A stretch of DNA of 64,000 nt from Mesorhizobium sp. (GTDB taxonomy: Bacteria; Pseudomonadota; Alphaproteobacteria; Rhizobiales; Rhizobiaceae), in the NCBI RefSeq assembly GCF_004963255.1, contig NZ_SUGA01000001.1:496001-560000 (forward strand). The letters run 5' to 3'. Under the pieces are notes generated by a model. The model searched no databases. It saw only the letters and a list, made by a program, of their open reading frames with translations, and had not been told where the DNA came from. Shown piece by piece: positions 7,771 to 15,979 of the stretch (positions are counted from its first letter, which is position 1; each line of letters starts with the position of its first letter). The translations under genes were made by a program, and so were the position numbers.

Positions 7771-10452
7771 ATGACAATCCGAAATCTTGAATACGCGGTC
7801 TCTCCGAAATCCGTCGTTGTCGTCGGCGCGACCGAGCGCGTTGGCTCGGTCGGGCGCGTTGTCTTCGACAACATCGTCGGCGGCGGCTTCGAGGGGGAGA
7901 TCTGGCCGGTCAATCCCAAACATGCGCAGGTGGCCGGCCACCGCTGCTACGGCAGGGTCGCCGATCTGCCGGGGGTTCCCGATCTGGCCGTGATCGTGAC
8001 CCCTCCCGAGACTGTGCCCGATATCGTGCGGGAACTGGGCGAGAAGGGGACGCGAGCTGCCGTCGTCATCACCGCGGGGCTCAATCACGCCAATGGTCTG
8101 CGCCAGGCGATGCTCGATGCGGCTAAGCCCTCGCTCATGCGCATCATTGGCCCGAACACTGTCGGGCTGATGGTTCCCCCGGCGAAGCTCAACGCCGGTT
8201 TCGCCCATATGGCTGCGCGGCCCGGGAACATTGCGCTGATCTCGCAGTCCGGCGCCATCGCCACGTCGCTGATCGACTGGGCGGCCGAGAACAATGTCGG
8301 CTTTTCCCGGATCATCTCTCTCGGCGACATGGCGGACGTCGATGTCGGCGACTGCCTCGACATGCTGGCGGGCGATTTCCACACGCGCGCCATCGTGATG
8401 TATCTCGAAACCATACCCAATCCGCGCAAGTTCATGTCAGCCGCGCGGGCGGCGGCGCGCCTCAAGCCGGTTATCGCGATCAAGCCCGGGCGGCACGAGC
8501 AGGCGGCCAGGGCGGCCGCGACGCATACCGGCGCGCTTTCGGGCGCCGACAGGGTAGTGGACGCCGCCTTACGCAGGGCAGGCGTGCTGCGTGTGGATGA
8601 TCTCGCCGAGCTGCTCGATGCCGCCGAGACTGTCGCCCGTCACGCTCCCCTCGAGCGGGCACGGGTCGGCATCGTCACCAATGGCGGCGGGGCCGGCGTG
8701 CTTGCCGTCGACAAGCTCGTCGACCGTGGCGGCGAGCTGGCTGAACTTGCGCCCGCGACGATCGAGCGGCTCGACCGCGCGCTGCCGCCGACCTGGTCGC
8801 ATGCGAATCCGATCGACATCGTCGGTGACGCCGCGCCGGAGCGCTACGGGGCGGCGCTCGAAGCCCTGGCGGCGGATCCGGGGACGGACGTTATCCTGGT
8901 CATGAATTGCCCCACCGGGCTCGGTTCCTCGCCGGACGCGGCCAGGAAGGTCGCCGAGCTTGGCGACGACGGCGAGATCGGCGGAAAACCGCTTCTCGCC
9001 TGCTGGCTCGGCGAGCATACCGCGCGCGAAGGCCGACGCGTCCTGACGGAAGCCGGCATAGCGAGCTTCGAGACGCCCGAGGACGCGGCGATCGCGGCGT
9101 CCTATCTCGGCGAATGGTCGCGCGCCCAGCGGGCGCTGCTGCGGACTCCCCCGAGCCGGGATGGCAACCAGGCCGATGGCAAGGCATCGGCGCACGCCAT
9201 CTTCCGGAAGGTGGCCGCCGAAGGGCGGCGCATGCTCACGGAGCCGGAAGCAAAGGCGGCGATAGAAGCCTACGGAATCCCCGTGCCGCGAACCATCGTC
9301 GCCGGATCCGTCGCGGACGTGGCGCAGGCCGCCGGCGAGCTTCTCGAAAGCTCTGAAGCAGTGGTCGTCAAATTGCTGTCGAAGGTGGTCTCGCACAAGT
9401 CGGATGTTGGCGGCGTGGTCCTCGACATCGCGACCGCGGACAAGGCCGCGGAGGCCGCCCGGTCGATCGAGACGCGCCTGCGCGCGCGGTCGCCGCAGGT
9501 GAAGGCGGACGGCTACACGGTGCAAGCCATGGTCGCGCGCAAGCATGCTCAGGAACTCATCCTGGGCATGAACCTCGACCCGATGTTCGGCCCGGTCATT
9601 CTGTTTGGCGCCGGCGGCACGGCGGTCGAGGTCGTGAACGACACCGCGATCGCCCTGCCGCCGCTTGACGACGTGCTGGCCGGAGACGCGATCGACGCGA
9701 CCAGGATAGGCCGCCTGCTTGCCGGCTATCGCGATCGCAAGCCGGCCAACCGCGGCGCGATCATCGCCGCGCTGAACGGCCTGTCGCAAATGATCGTCGA
9801 CTTCCCCTGCCTGGTCTCCCTCGACATCAACCCGCTGCTGGCCGATGCCGAAGGCGTGGTTGCGCTCGATGCGCGTATCGAGATCGACCCGCGGCGGGTG
9901 GATGAGTCGGCACCCAACCCGGCGCTTGCCATAAGGCCCTATCCGTCGGGATGGAGCCGTGATTTCCAGTCGGACGGCATGACCTTTCATATCCGGCCAA
10001 TCATGCCGGCGGACCTGGCGCTTTATCCCGCGTTCCTGGCGAGGATTTCTCCCGACGACCTCAGACTGCGCTTCCTGTCGCCGCGGAAGAACTTCCCCGA
10101 CCAGATGCTGAAGCGGCTCACACAGCTCGACTACGACCGCGACATCGCCTTCGTCGCGCTTGAAAAGGACACGGGAGCGCTGGCGGGAATCGGCCGGCTT
10201 TCCTGCGACCCCGATCACAGGAGCGGTGAATATGCGCTGCTCGTGCGGTCGGACCTGCAAGGCCATGGCCTGGGATGGGATCTGCTGAAACAGGTCATCG
10301 ACTATGCGAGGGCCGAACGCATCGGCCGCATCGAAGGTACGATCCTCAACGAAAACAGCAAGATGCTCGCGATGTGCCGGGAGTTCGGCTTCTCGATAGC
10401 ACGCCACCCCAGCGAGGCGGGCCTATCCGTGGCGACCCTTGAGATCAGTTAA
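7771..10452 (+). CDS. NDP-forming acyl-CoA synthetase fused to GNAT acetyltransferase
   Basis: An 893-residue multidomain protein. In order: CoA-binding Rossmann domain (about 8-135), succinyl-CoA-ligase-like domains (about 140-465), ATP-grasp domain (about 480-705) and C-terminal GNAT domain (about 740-890). The architecture is that of the Pat/YfiQ protein lysine acetyltransferases and of ADP-forming acetyl-CoA synthetases. His252 in THTGALSG matches the phospho-histidine segment of active synthetases, so catalysis by the synthetase part is possible. ATG 7771 is chosen because AAGGAG lies 9 bases before it. It could make acetyl-CoA from acetate with ATP, acetylate proteins, or both; the sequence does not decide. 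Confidence 0.9.
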   Translation: MTIRNLEYAVSPKSVVVVGATERVGSVGRVVFDNIVGGGFEGEIWPVNPKHAQVAGHRCYGRVADLPGVPDLAVIVTPPETVPDIVRELGEKGTRAAVVITAGLNHANGLRQAMLDAAKPSLMRIIGPNTVGLMVPPAKLNAGFAHMAARPGNIALISQSGAIATSLIDWAAENNVGFSRIISLGDMADVDVGDCLDMLAGDFHTRAIVMYLETIPNPRKFMSAARAAARLKPVIAIKPGRHEQAARAAATHTGALSGADRVVDAALRRAGVLRVDDLAELLDAAETVARHAPLERARVGIVTNGGGAGVLAVDKLVDRGGELAELAPATIERLDRALPPTWSHANPIDIVGDAAPERYGAALEALAADPGTDVILVMNCPTGLGSSPDAARKVAELGDDGEIGGKPLLACWLGEHTAREGRRVLTEAGIASFETPEDAAIAASYLGEWSRAQRALLRTPPSRDGNQADGKASAHAIFRKVAAEGRRMLTEPEAKAAIEAYGIPVPRTIVAGSVADVAQAAGELLESSEAVVVKLLSKVVSHKSDVGGVVLDIATADKAAEAARSIETRLRARSPQVKADGYTVQAMVARKHAQELILGMNLDPMFGPVILFGAGGTAVEVVNDTAIALPPLDDVLAGDAIDATRIGRLLAGYRDRKPANRGAIIAALNGLSQMIVDFPCLVSLDINPLLADAEGVVALDARIEIDPRRVDESAPNPALAIRPYPSGWSRDFQSDGMTFHIRPIMPADLALYPAFLARISPDDLRLRFLSPRKNFPDQMLKRLTQLDYDRDIAFVALEKDTGALAGIGRLSCDPDHRSGEYALLVRSDLQGHGLGWDLLKQVIDYARAERIGRIEGTILNENSKMLAMCREFGFSIARHPSEAGLSVATLEIS

Positions 10453-10465
10453 GCGCCGGTCAGCT

Positions 10466-12025
10466 TTATGATCCGGTCTTCCTGAAGCCGGCCGCGGATG
10501 AAACAGCGCCCTCGACCGAGGCCACCATCTCGGCCGTGATTTCGGCCACTTTGCGGTCGGCCTCGATCTTGCGCCAGGTCATCGGACCGGCATCGCGCTG
10601 CAATTGCCGCGAAAGGATGTCGATCGTGGCATCGGAGGGGCTGCCCTTGCGCTCGCTGACACGGCGCCAAAGCACCGACGGATCCGCCGACAGCCAAAAT
10701 CCCGCAAACGGGACGTTTGTCCCGGTCGCTGCGCGCTCGATCCTGTCGCGATCCTCCGGCCTGTCGAAGACCGCGTCGGCGACGACACAGCCGCCTTCGG
10801 CAAGGATAAGCTCCGCCAGCCAGGCTATCTGGCGGTAGACGCGTTCCGATACGCCGGGCCGGTAGGCCTTGGCCGGCAGCCTTGTTTCGGCCGCCACGCC
10901 ATGCATGGCCTTGCGGATGCGGTCGCTCTCGACGATCCGGGCGCCGGGCGGCGCGCCGATCTGAGCGGCGAGCGCCTCGGCGACCGTCGTCTTGCCCGAG
11001 CCGCTCAAGCCGCCGATTGCCACGAGCCGAGGCGGCGTGTCGGCAAGCAGGGCTTGCGCGAGTTGGAAATAGGATCGCGCTTCGGCAATCAGCTTTGTCG
11101 AATCCTGGCTGGCTTCCTCGACCTGCGTCGCGGTCACGTGCGCCCGCACCGCCGCCCGCACCGCCATGAGGAAAGGCAGGAGAACGAATCCGTCCTCGTC
11201 ATCGGCATCGTCGAGATAGCGGTTCATCACCAGGTTGGCGAATTGCGGAAAACCGCGATGCCACAGATCCATCAGCAGGAATGCGAGATCGTAGAGGACA
11301 TCGACGGTGGCGATCTGATCATTGAACTCGATGCAGTCGAACAGGCGAGGCTCGCCATCGAAGACGCATATGTTGCGCAGATGCAGGTCGCCATGGCAGC
11401 GGCGGACCCGACCTGCCGCCTCGCGCCGGTCGAGCAGGCCGGCGTGGCGGGAAAGGACGTCGCGAAACGCCTCGTTGAGCGTTTCGATCTCCTTTCGGTC
11501 GAACACATGGCTTGTCGCAAATCCGGCCGAATTGATTTCGAGGACGCCGCCGATATTCGCCGACCCGCTGCCGGCATGGATCACTTCGGCGCCGCGGTGA
11601 TAGTGCGCGATCATGCGCGCCACGCCTGTCATCAGAGCGGGTGTCAACTCCCCCGCCGCGGCCATGCGATCCAGGAGCTTGGACTGGTCGAAGCGGACCA
11701 TCTCGATGACGGCGTCGACCAGTTCTCCCGGCTCGTCCAGGGCAAGCCGGTCGCCCGCGCGCGTGACGCGGTGGACATCGAGATAGAGGCCGGGCGCAGT
11801 TGTGGAGTTCAGCTCCACTTCCCTCTCGCACGCGGCGAGCCGCAACGCCGGCGTCGAAAAGTCGACATAGGGCAGCTTGACCGCTCGCTTCATCTTGAAC
11901 GCGCGCCGCCCGACGAGGAAGATCCGGGAAATATGTGTTTCGATCGTCTCGACCGGACTAACCTCGCCATGGCTGGCAGGGTTCTTCAGCATCTCGACCA
12001 CGACATCCTGGTTCTCGGTGATCAT
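10466..12025 (-). CDS. APH-like kinase / P-loop ATPase fusion protein
   Basis: A 519-residue two-domain protein. The N-terminal half resembles aminoglycoside/small-molecule phosphotransferases, with the catalytic-loop segment CHGDLHLRN near 210 and a following FDCIEFND. The C-terminal third is an AAA-type P-loop kinase with Walker A GGLSGSGKTT near 338-347. Proteins of this architecture are common in proteobacteria and their substrate is unknown; antibiotic resistance should not be assumed. It lies 67 bases downstream of the cytochrome c gene on the same strand, so it may share that FixK-box promoter. It converges with the acyl-CoA synthetase gene with only 13 bases between stops. Confidence 0.88.
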   Translation of the reverse strand: MITENQDVVVEMLKNPASHGEVSPVETIETHISRIFLVGRRAFKMKRAVKLPYVDFSTPALRLAACEREVELNSTTAPGLYLDVHRVTRAGDRLALDEPGELVDAVIEMVRFDQSKLLDRMAAAGELTPALMTGVARMIAHYHRGAEVIHAGSGSANIGGVLEINSAGFATSHVFDRKEIETLNEAFRDVLSRHAGLLDRREAAGRVRRCHGDLHLRNICVFDGEPRLFDCIEFNDQIATVDVLYDLAFLLMDLWHRGFPQFANLVMNRYLDDADDEDGFVLLPFLMAVRAAVRAHVTATQVEEASQDSTKLIAEARSYFQLAQALLADTPPRLVAIGGLSGSGKTTVAEALAAQIGAPPGARIVESDRIRKAMHGVAAETRLPAKAYRPGVSERVYRQIAWLAELILAEGGCVVADAVFDRPEDRDRIERAATGTNVPFAGFWLSADPSVLWRRVSERKGSPSDATIDILSRQLQRDAGPMTWRKIEADRKVAEITAEMVASVEGAVSSAAGFRKTGS

Positions 12026-12092
12026 TGGGGTGTGTCCTTGGCCTTTGCTTGCATCCTCATTCGGCCCGCCGACTGAAGTCTCGCGGGATTCG

Positions 12093-12491
12093 CTAGCGCT
12101 GAAGCGTCTGGACGTAACCGGCGAGGTTATGGATGCGTTCCGTGGTCACGGCCTCTCCACCATAGGGACCGTACTTCTTCACGTCGTCAGGCAGGAACTG
12201 GTTGCCCCACACCGGCATGTCGCGCTCACCATGCGCCGGGACGAGACCGCGACCGTCGATCGTCGCGTAGACCCGCCAGTAGGGAAATTCCCCGCCGTTG
12301 CGCTTCGTCAGCGTCGTCAGATCGGCGGGGCGCTTGCGCAGTTCATCGGCCATCGGCCCGTCGCCCTTGCCTTCCACGCCGTGGCAGACCGCGCAGGAAT
12401 TCAGATATTCCTGCTGTCCGTTGCTCATCTGCTGCGCCGCCGCGGCGCTCAGCGTCAGCGCGAAAAGACCAATCGTCGTCCGTAATCTCAT
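12093..12491 (-). CDS. small c-type cytochrome
   Basis: A 132-residue exported monohaem cytochrome c. A signal peptide spans about residues 1-19 (LFALTLSAAAA before the cleavage region). The haem motif CAVCH follows, and MPVWG supplies the likely methionine ligand. The mature protein would act in the periplasm as an electron carrier. ATG 12491 has GGAGG 7 bases upstream; an earlier start at 12539 would put basic and hydrophobic residues ahead of a normal signal peptide. A FixK-type box centred near 12551.5 would place the transcript start about 19 bases before the ATG, which is good class II geometry. Confidence 0.9.
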   Translation of the reverse strand: MRLRTTIGLFALTLSAAAAQQMSNGQQEYLNSCAVCHGVEGKGDGPMADELRKRPADLTTLTKRNGGEFPYWRVYATIDGRGLVPAHGERDMPVWGNQFLPDDVKKYGPYGGEAVTTERIHNLAGYVQTLQR

Positions 12492-12544
12492 TGATCTGCC
12501 TCCAGCCATCGGTGTCAGGCTAAGCCATGCGACGCGCACGCACG

Positions 12545-12558
12545 TTGACCGGGATCAA
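12545..12558. promoter_or_regulatory. FixK/FNR-type box
   Basis: TTGACCGGGATCAA is a complete TTGA-N6-TCAA palindrome, placed 53 bases before the cytochrome c start and well spaced to activate it. Confidence 0.7.
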
Positions 12559-12574
12559 TCTTGCGAGGGACGAT

Positions 12575-12588
12575 TTGATTCAGCGCAA
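12575..12588. promoter_or_regulatory. second FixK-type box in the same intergenic gap
   Basis: TTGATTCAGCGCAA fits TTG(A/C)-N6-(T/G)CAA. With standard -41.5 spacing it would start the universal stress protein transcript near 12623, 28 bases before its ATG. Confidence 0.6.
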
Positions 12589-12650
12589 GGAAGGATCCCA
12601 ACCGGCTCGCTAAGGCTGCATTCCGTGTTCTCGAACAAGGAGCGGCCCCC

Positions 12651-13487
12651 ATGCCATTCAAGACATTGCTCACGGTTACAGGGCCTGATCATGGAGACGG
12701 TGATCTGAGGCTCGCCGCCGGTCTGTGCGAGGAAATCGACGCGCATCTTTCCGTGCTCGTCATGGTCATTGCGGCGCCTCCGTCTGGCGGAGAATACGCA
12801 GCGGTTGTCTCGCCGGCCTGGCTCGCGGAGCGCGAAGCCGAAATGGAAACCCTGGAGAAGCGTAGCTCGGTTGTATCCAAGATGCTGTCGGAAAGCCCCG
12901 TGTCGGCCGACCTCGGCAGCGAATACCCGGAGCAATCCTGGACGGATGAGATCATCGGCCGGCGGGCCCGCTATGCCGATCTGACCATCGTCGGACCGGA
13001 GATGCTCGCAAGCGGTTTGCTCAAGGACAAAGTCATTGCAGGCGCCTTGTTTTCGTCGGGAAAGCCGATCCTGCTGGTCCCGCAGGGAGCGCGCGCGACA
13101 TTGAAACCGAAACGCGTCCTTGTCGCCTGGGACGCCAGCCTGGAAGCCTCGCGCGCCGTGCGGGAGGCGCTCGATATCCTGTCGTCCGCCGACGAGGTCC
13201 GCATCGCCATGATCGATCCGATCGAAGACGAACGGCATCATGGCGCGGAGCCGGGAGCGGATCTGGCGGCCTATCTCTCCCGGCATGGCGCGAAGGTCGC
13301 GGTCGATCGCCTGCCGAGTTCGGGCCATTCCGTCGCCGACGTTCTTCGCCAGCATGCCACCGACACTGGCGCCGAGCTCGTGGTCATGGGGGCTTACGGC
13401 CATTCCCGGCTGCGCGAGCGGATTTTCGGCGGCGTGACCAAGTCCATGATCGAGGATCCGGGGCTGACGGTTCTTATGGCGCGTTGA
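12651..13487 (+). CDS. tandem universal stress protein
   Basis: A 278-residue cytosolic protein with two UspA domains (about 1-145 and 150-278). The second ends in the usual nucleotide-loop segment VMGAYGHSRLRE followed by GGVTKSM, whereas the first lacks a clear G-2x-G-9x-G loop. Such tandem proteins are induced by energy and oxygen stress. ATG 12651 is preceded by AAGGAG. The divergent arrangement with the cytochrome c gene and the FixK-type box at 12575-12588 place it in the low-oxygen module. Confidence 0.93.
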   Translation: MPFKTLLTVTGPDHGDGDLRLAAGLCEEIDAHLSVLVMVIAAPPSGGEYAAVVSPAWLAEREAEMETLEKRSSVVSKMLSESPVSADLGSEYPEQSWTDEIIGRRARYADLTIVGPEMLASGLLKDKVIAGALFSSGKPILLVPQGARATLKPKRVLVAWDASLEASRAVREALDILSSADEVRIAMIDPIEDERHHGAEPGADLAAYLSRHGAKVAVDRLPSSGHSVADVLRQHATDTGAELVVMGAYGHSRLRERIFGGVTKSMIEDPGLTVLMAR

Positions 13488-13630
13488 AAGGCGCATTCAC
13501 CGAAAGGCCAGATTGAACCCACAAGCCTTGCCCGCCAGAGCTACTTTTGGAGCGGCGCCGCGGTACCGGTGCCGGCAACATATAAGCGCTCGCGCGAGTG
13601 TGGGCGCGAAAGGAAATCGAAGGCAACATT

Positions 13631-14161
13631 ATGCATCGTTACTCGCAGGTCACGATCGCAATTCATTGGCTGACGGCAGTGCTCGTGATCGTCGCGTGGT
13701 TCACGGCCGTGAGCGGTCCTGACGCGCGGACCGATCCCTCCTACGTTCATTTCACAGTGGGGCTCGCCGTGCTGCTGCTGGTGGTTCCTCGTCTGCTTGC
13801 CCGATGGGCCGCCGCGCCGCGCGTCGAAGACCCTCAAAGACGCTGGCTCGATCTCGCGGCGCGTGCAGGGCACGCCGTCCTTTACCTTCTCCTCGTCGCG
13901 CTGCCATTGACCGGCTGGTATGCCGCCTCCAGGCTGGGCGTTCCGGTCTCTTTCCTTGGCATCAGCCTGCCGAGCCTGGCGGCCCCGGTGCAAGGCGCGC
14001 CAGGCGAGATTGCAGATTTGCACGAAACCGGTGGAACGCTGATTCTATGGCTGGCGGGCCTGCATGCTCTGATCGCGATCTGGCATCAGTTCGCCTTGAA
14101 GGACCGGACGCTCGAACGCATGAATCCGCTGGCGCCGTCCGATTTGACTCAAGACGGCTGA
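13631..14161 (+). CDS. cytochrome b561
   Basis: An inner-membrane di-haem b-type cytochrome of 176 residues with four hydrophobic segments. Histidines suited to haem ligation lie in IHWL (segment 1), VHF (segment 2), GHAVLY (segment 3) and LHALIAIWHQF (segment 4). It would pass electrons between the quinone pool and a periplasmic partner, possibly the nearby cytochrome c (inference). ATG 13631 follows GAAGG; an earlier ATG at 13598 lacks a ribosome site. No FixK-type box was seen between it and the stress protein gene, so read-through from 12623 is possible. Confidence 0.9.
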   Translation: MHRYSQVTIAIHWLTAVLVIVAWFTAVSGPDARTDPSYVHFTVGLAVLLLVVPRLLARWAAAPRVEDPQRRWLDLAARAGHAVLYLLLVALPLTGWYAASRLGVPVSFLGISLPSLAAPVQGAPGEIADLHETGGTLILWLAGLHALIAIWHQFALKDRTLERMNPLAPSDLTQDG

Positions 14162-14400
14162 CAGCTTCGGATCGCTTATCGGATCCATATCCGTCCAATA
14201 TCCTCCAGATTTTGGGGGACCTCTGGATTGGGCCAAGCGATTGAGCGATCCCGCTCATCAGATATGTGGATCGCTTCGATTCACGACCGCTGTGCGCATC
14301 CAGTCGCTTTGGTGCACCCCTGCACGCTGTAGCTTTACCGTCTGGAAGGGCGAGCGGGTGGGGCCCTTGGCCAAAAGTTTCGGCCGAGCGACGGAAAACA
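14162..14400. other. intergenic stretch before the sigma-factor promoter
   Basis: No convincing coding frame, RNA gene or regulatory box was seen here apart from short imperfect inverted repeats around 14190-14240. The sigma-factor promoter begins at 14401. Confidence 0.4.
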
Positions 14401-14425
14401 GGAACGTTCCTTTTCCTCAGGCATT
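14401..14425 (+). promoter_or_regulatory. EcfG/RpoE2-type promoter of the sigma gene
   Basis: GGAAC at 14401-14405, an 18-base spacer and TT at 14424-14425, ending 67 bases before the predicted start at 14493. It suggests that the sigma factor gene is itself under general-stress control. Confidence 0.55.
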
Positions 14426-14492
14426 TTCCCTAGTCTGCATCTCATCCACTCCTGTTGCTGGGCCCGGAAAATTGTCACCCAGAGAGCATCAT

Positions 14493-15053
14493 TTGTCGAA
14501 CCCTGACGCCGGTGAGGTCTCCGTCGTCGATCTTATTCCTGCCTTGCGTGCTTTTGCGCGAACGTTCTGTCGGGTACCCGACGACGCCGACGATCTCGTG
14601 CAGGAGACGCTGACCAAGGGGCTTGCCAACCTGGACAAGTTCGAGCCGGGCACGCGGCTGAAGTCCTGGCTCTTCACGATCATGCGCAACACGCATTACA
14701 CGCGTGTCAAGGCAGCGGCCAGGGAGGCGCCCGGGCTGCTTGACTGCGCCTCCAGCCGGCCGATCTCAGAGCCGTCGCAGGATTGGTCCGTTCAAAGCAA
14801 GGAAGTGCATCGAGCCATCCAGAAACTGCCGTCGCATCAGCGTGAGGTTCTGGTGCTGATCGGCGTGCTGGGCGTAAGTTACGAAGAAACCGCTGAGATA
14901 TGCGGTTGCGCTGTCGGCACCGTCAAAAGCCGTCTCAATCGTGCCCGTGCCGGTGTTCTGGAGTTCCTCGGGGAAAGCTCGCCGCAGGCGCTGATCGAGC
15001 GACGACGTCAATTTTCGGACGACCATTGGGATACTGAAGGCGCAAGACGCTAA
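14493..15053 (+). CDS. ECF sigma-70 family factor
   Basis: A 186-residue extracytoplasmic-function sigma factor. Region 2 contains DDADDLVQETLTKGL and FEPGTRLKSWLFTIMRN; region 4 contains LPSHQREVLVLIGVLGVSYEE and the helix-turn-helix CAVGTVKSRLNRAR. It is close to EcfG/RpoE2-type factors, which recognise GGAAC-N18-TT promoters, and many such promoters lie in the rest of this window. TTG 14493 is the most likely start because the frame upstream is not sigma-like and no ATG lies between it and region 2; no good ribosome site is seen. No phyR or nepR gene is visible beside it. Confidence 0.88.
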   Translation: MSNPDAGEVSVVDLIPALRAFARTFCRVPDDADDLVQETLTKGLANLDKFEPGTRLKSWLFTIMRNTHYTRVKAAAREAPGLLDCASSRPISEPSQDWSVQSKEVHRAIQKLPSHQREVLVLIGVLGVSYEETAEICGCAVGTVKSRLNRARAGVLEFLGESSPQALIERRRQFSDDHWDTEGARR

Positions 15054-15059
15054 AGCAGC

Positions 15060-15227
15060 CTACCGGCGCTGAGTTGCTTTCAGGACTTTCGCCTCTCTCA
15101 TCAGCGAGGCCCAATTCAGACCGAGCAGGGAAACAAGTTCAAGCGCCTGCATTTCGGTGATGCCAGTCGTTGCGACCAGCCGCCGAACGAGTTCGTCCAC
15201 TTCCGGAGTTCTGCCATCCTGCGCCAT
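15060..15227 (-). CDS. small conserved-looking helical protein
   Basis: A 55-residue protein with an amphipathic helical core (ITEMQALELVSLLGLNW) and a basic tail. ATG 15227 is preceded by TTAGGAG. A GGAAC-N18-TT promoter ends 23 bases before the start, which strongly supports a real gene. It converges with the sigma-factor gene. Function unknown. Confidence 0.7.
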   Translation of the reverse strand: MAQDGRTPEVDELVRRLVATTGITEMQALELVSLLGLNWASLMREAKVLKATQRR

Positions 15228-15250
15228 CGGGATGACTCCTAACCGGCTAT

Positions 15251-15275
15251 AACGATTCACTTATGTTAATGTTCC
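15251..15275 (-). promoter_or_regulatory. EcfG-type promoter for the 55-residue protein
   Basis: On the minus strand GGAAC occupies 15275-15271 and TT 15252-15251, with an exact 18-base spacer and -10 context CGTT. Confidence 0.65.
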
Positions 15276-15363
15276 ACCGATCATCCTGGCACGGCGACAG
15301 CAGGCACAGCCAATGTCCTTCGGCCCGGTCTCGAAGGAATGCCGCATCCTTGCTGCGACGTCT

Positions 15364-15549
15364 TCAACCGCGCTCAGCCGTCATTTCGCCTTTGCGCTTT
15401 TCGATCAGCGCGTTCTGCAATTCGAGTGCAAGCCTGGTCAGCCGGTCAGGGACCTTCTCCCGCTCGATGGCGGTCAACAGGGACGCGATCTCCTGGTCCA
15501 AGCTTTGGATTGCCTGGGCGCATAGATCGCGCTGGCTCCGGCGAGACAT
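15364..15549 (-). CDS. small coiled-coil protein
   Basis: A 61-residue, charge-rich helical frame (SLDQEIASLLTAIEREKV, LALELQNALIEKRKGE). The ribosome site is weak (AAGAGA just before ATG 15549) and no stress promoter was seen upstream. It is kept because codon usage and amphipathic spacing look coding. Function unknown. Confidence 0.45.
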   Translation of the reverse strand: MSRRSQRDLCAQAIQSLDQEIASLLTAIEREKVPDRLTRLALELQNALIEKRKGEMTAERG

Positions 15550-15691
15550 CGCATTCTCTTAACAATAGAGGCCCCTTCAGATCTCACTGAGGCATACCCG
15601 ACCGGCCTTTGCAAGGCGCTCGACGCAAGCTCTGGGATTTCGAGATCGCAGTCTTCGGATTTCGGGGCAAACGCGATCCGCGAGCATGCAC

Positions 15692-15910
15692 TCATTCCTT
15701 AGGCAGACGGTTCGCCGCGTGGTCCTGGTACTGATCGGATTTGATCCGGTTGCCGTCGAGGCCGCGTTGCTCCGTATGCTGCTTCTTGTCCCGGTTGGAC
15801 AGAACCTCGTTCTCGCCGACCATGTCCTTTGCGAGCGTCGTCTTCGCTCCGGTTCCGGAGCCCTTGCCCTGGCTGCCGCGGCCCATATGCTTCTTACCGC
15901 CGGTCGCCAT
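15692..15910 (-). CDS. small hydrophilic stress-type protein
   Basis: A 72-residue, very hydrophilic Gly/Lys/Asp/Asn-rich protein (start MATGGKKHMGRGSQGKGSG), probably intrinsically disordered. GGGAGA precedes ATG 15910 and an EcfG-type promoter ends 44 bases upstream. It resembles in style the other small hydrophilic proteins of the island at 48620 and 50004. Function unknown. Confidence 0.7.
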   Translation of the reverse strand: MATGGKKHMGRGSQGKGSGTGAKTTLAKDMVGENEVLSNRDKKQHTEQRGLDGNRIKSDQYQDHAANRLPKE

Positions 15911-15954
15911 GTTCGTCTCCCTGGTCTGCCTGCGTGAAAACTGTTCGGCGACCG

Positions 15955-15979
15955 AACTGCCGCCCGCGCGTTATGTTCC
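15955..15979 (-). promoter_or_regulatory. EcfG-type promoter overlapping a gene end
   Basis: GGAAC at 15979-15975 and TT at 15956-15955 with 18 bases between. The -35 element lies inside the last codons of the upstream methyltransferase gene, so the 72-residue protein has its own transcript. Confidence 0.6.

Noticed and set aside
7235..7777. N-terminal extension of the metal ATPase frame
   Set aside because: It runs antiphase through the DUF302 gene; ATG 7234 starts a normal P-type ATPase.
10466..12025. Reading the APH-like domain as aminoglycoside resistance
   Set aside because: The fusion with a P-loop kinase is a widespread housekeeping-type architecture of unknown substrate; resistance cannot be inferred.
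13510..13540. TTGAACCCACAAGC as a FixK-type box before cytochrome b561
   Set aside because: The second half-site does not match TCAA or GCAA.
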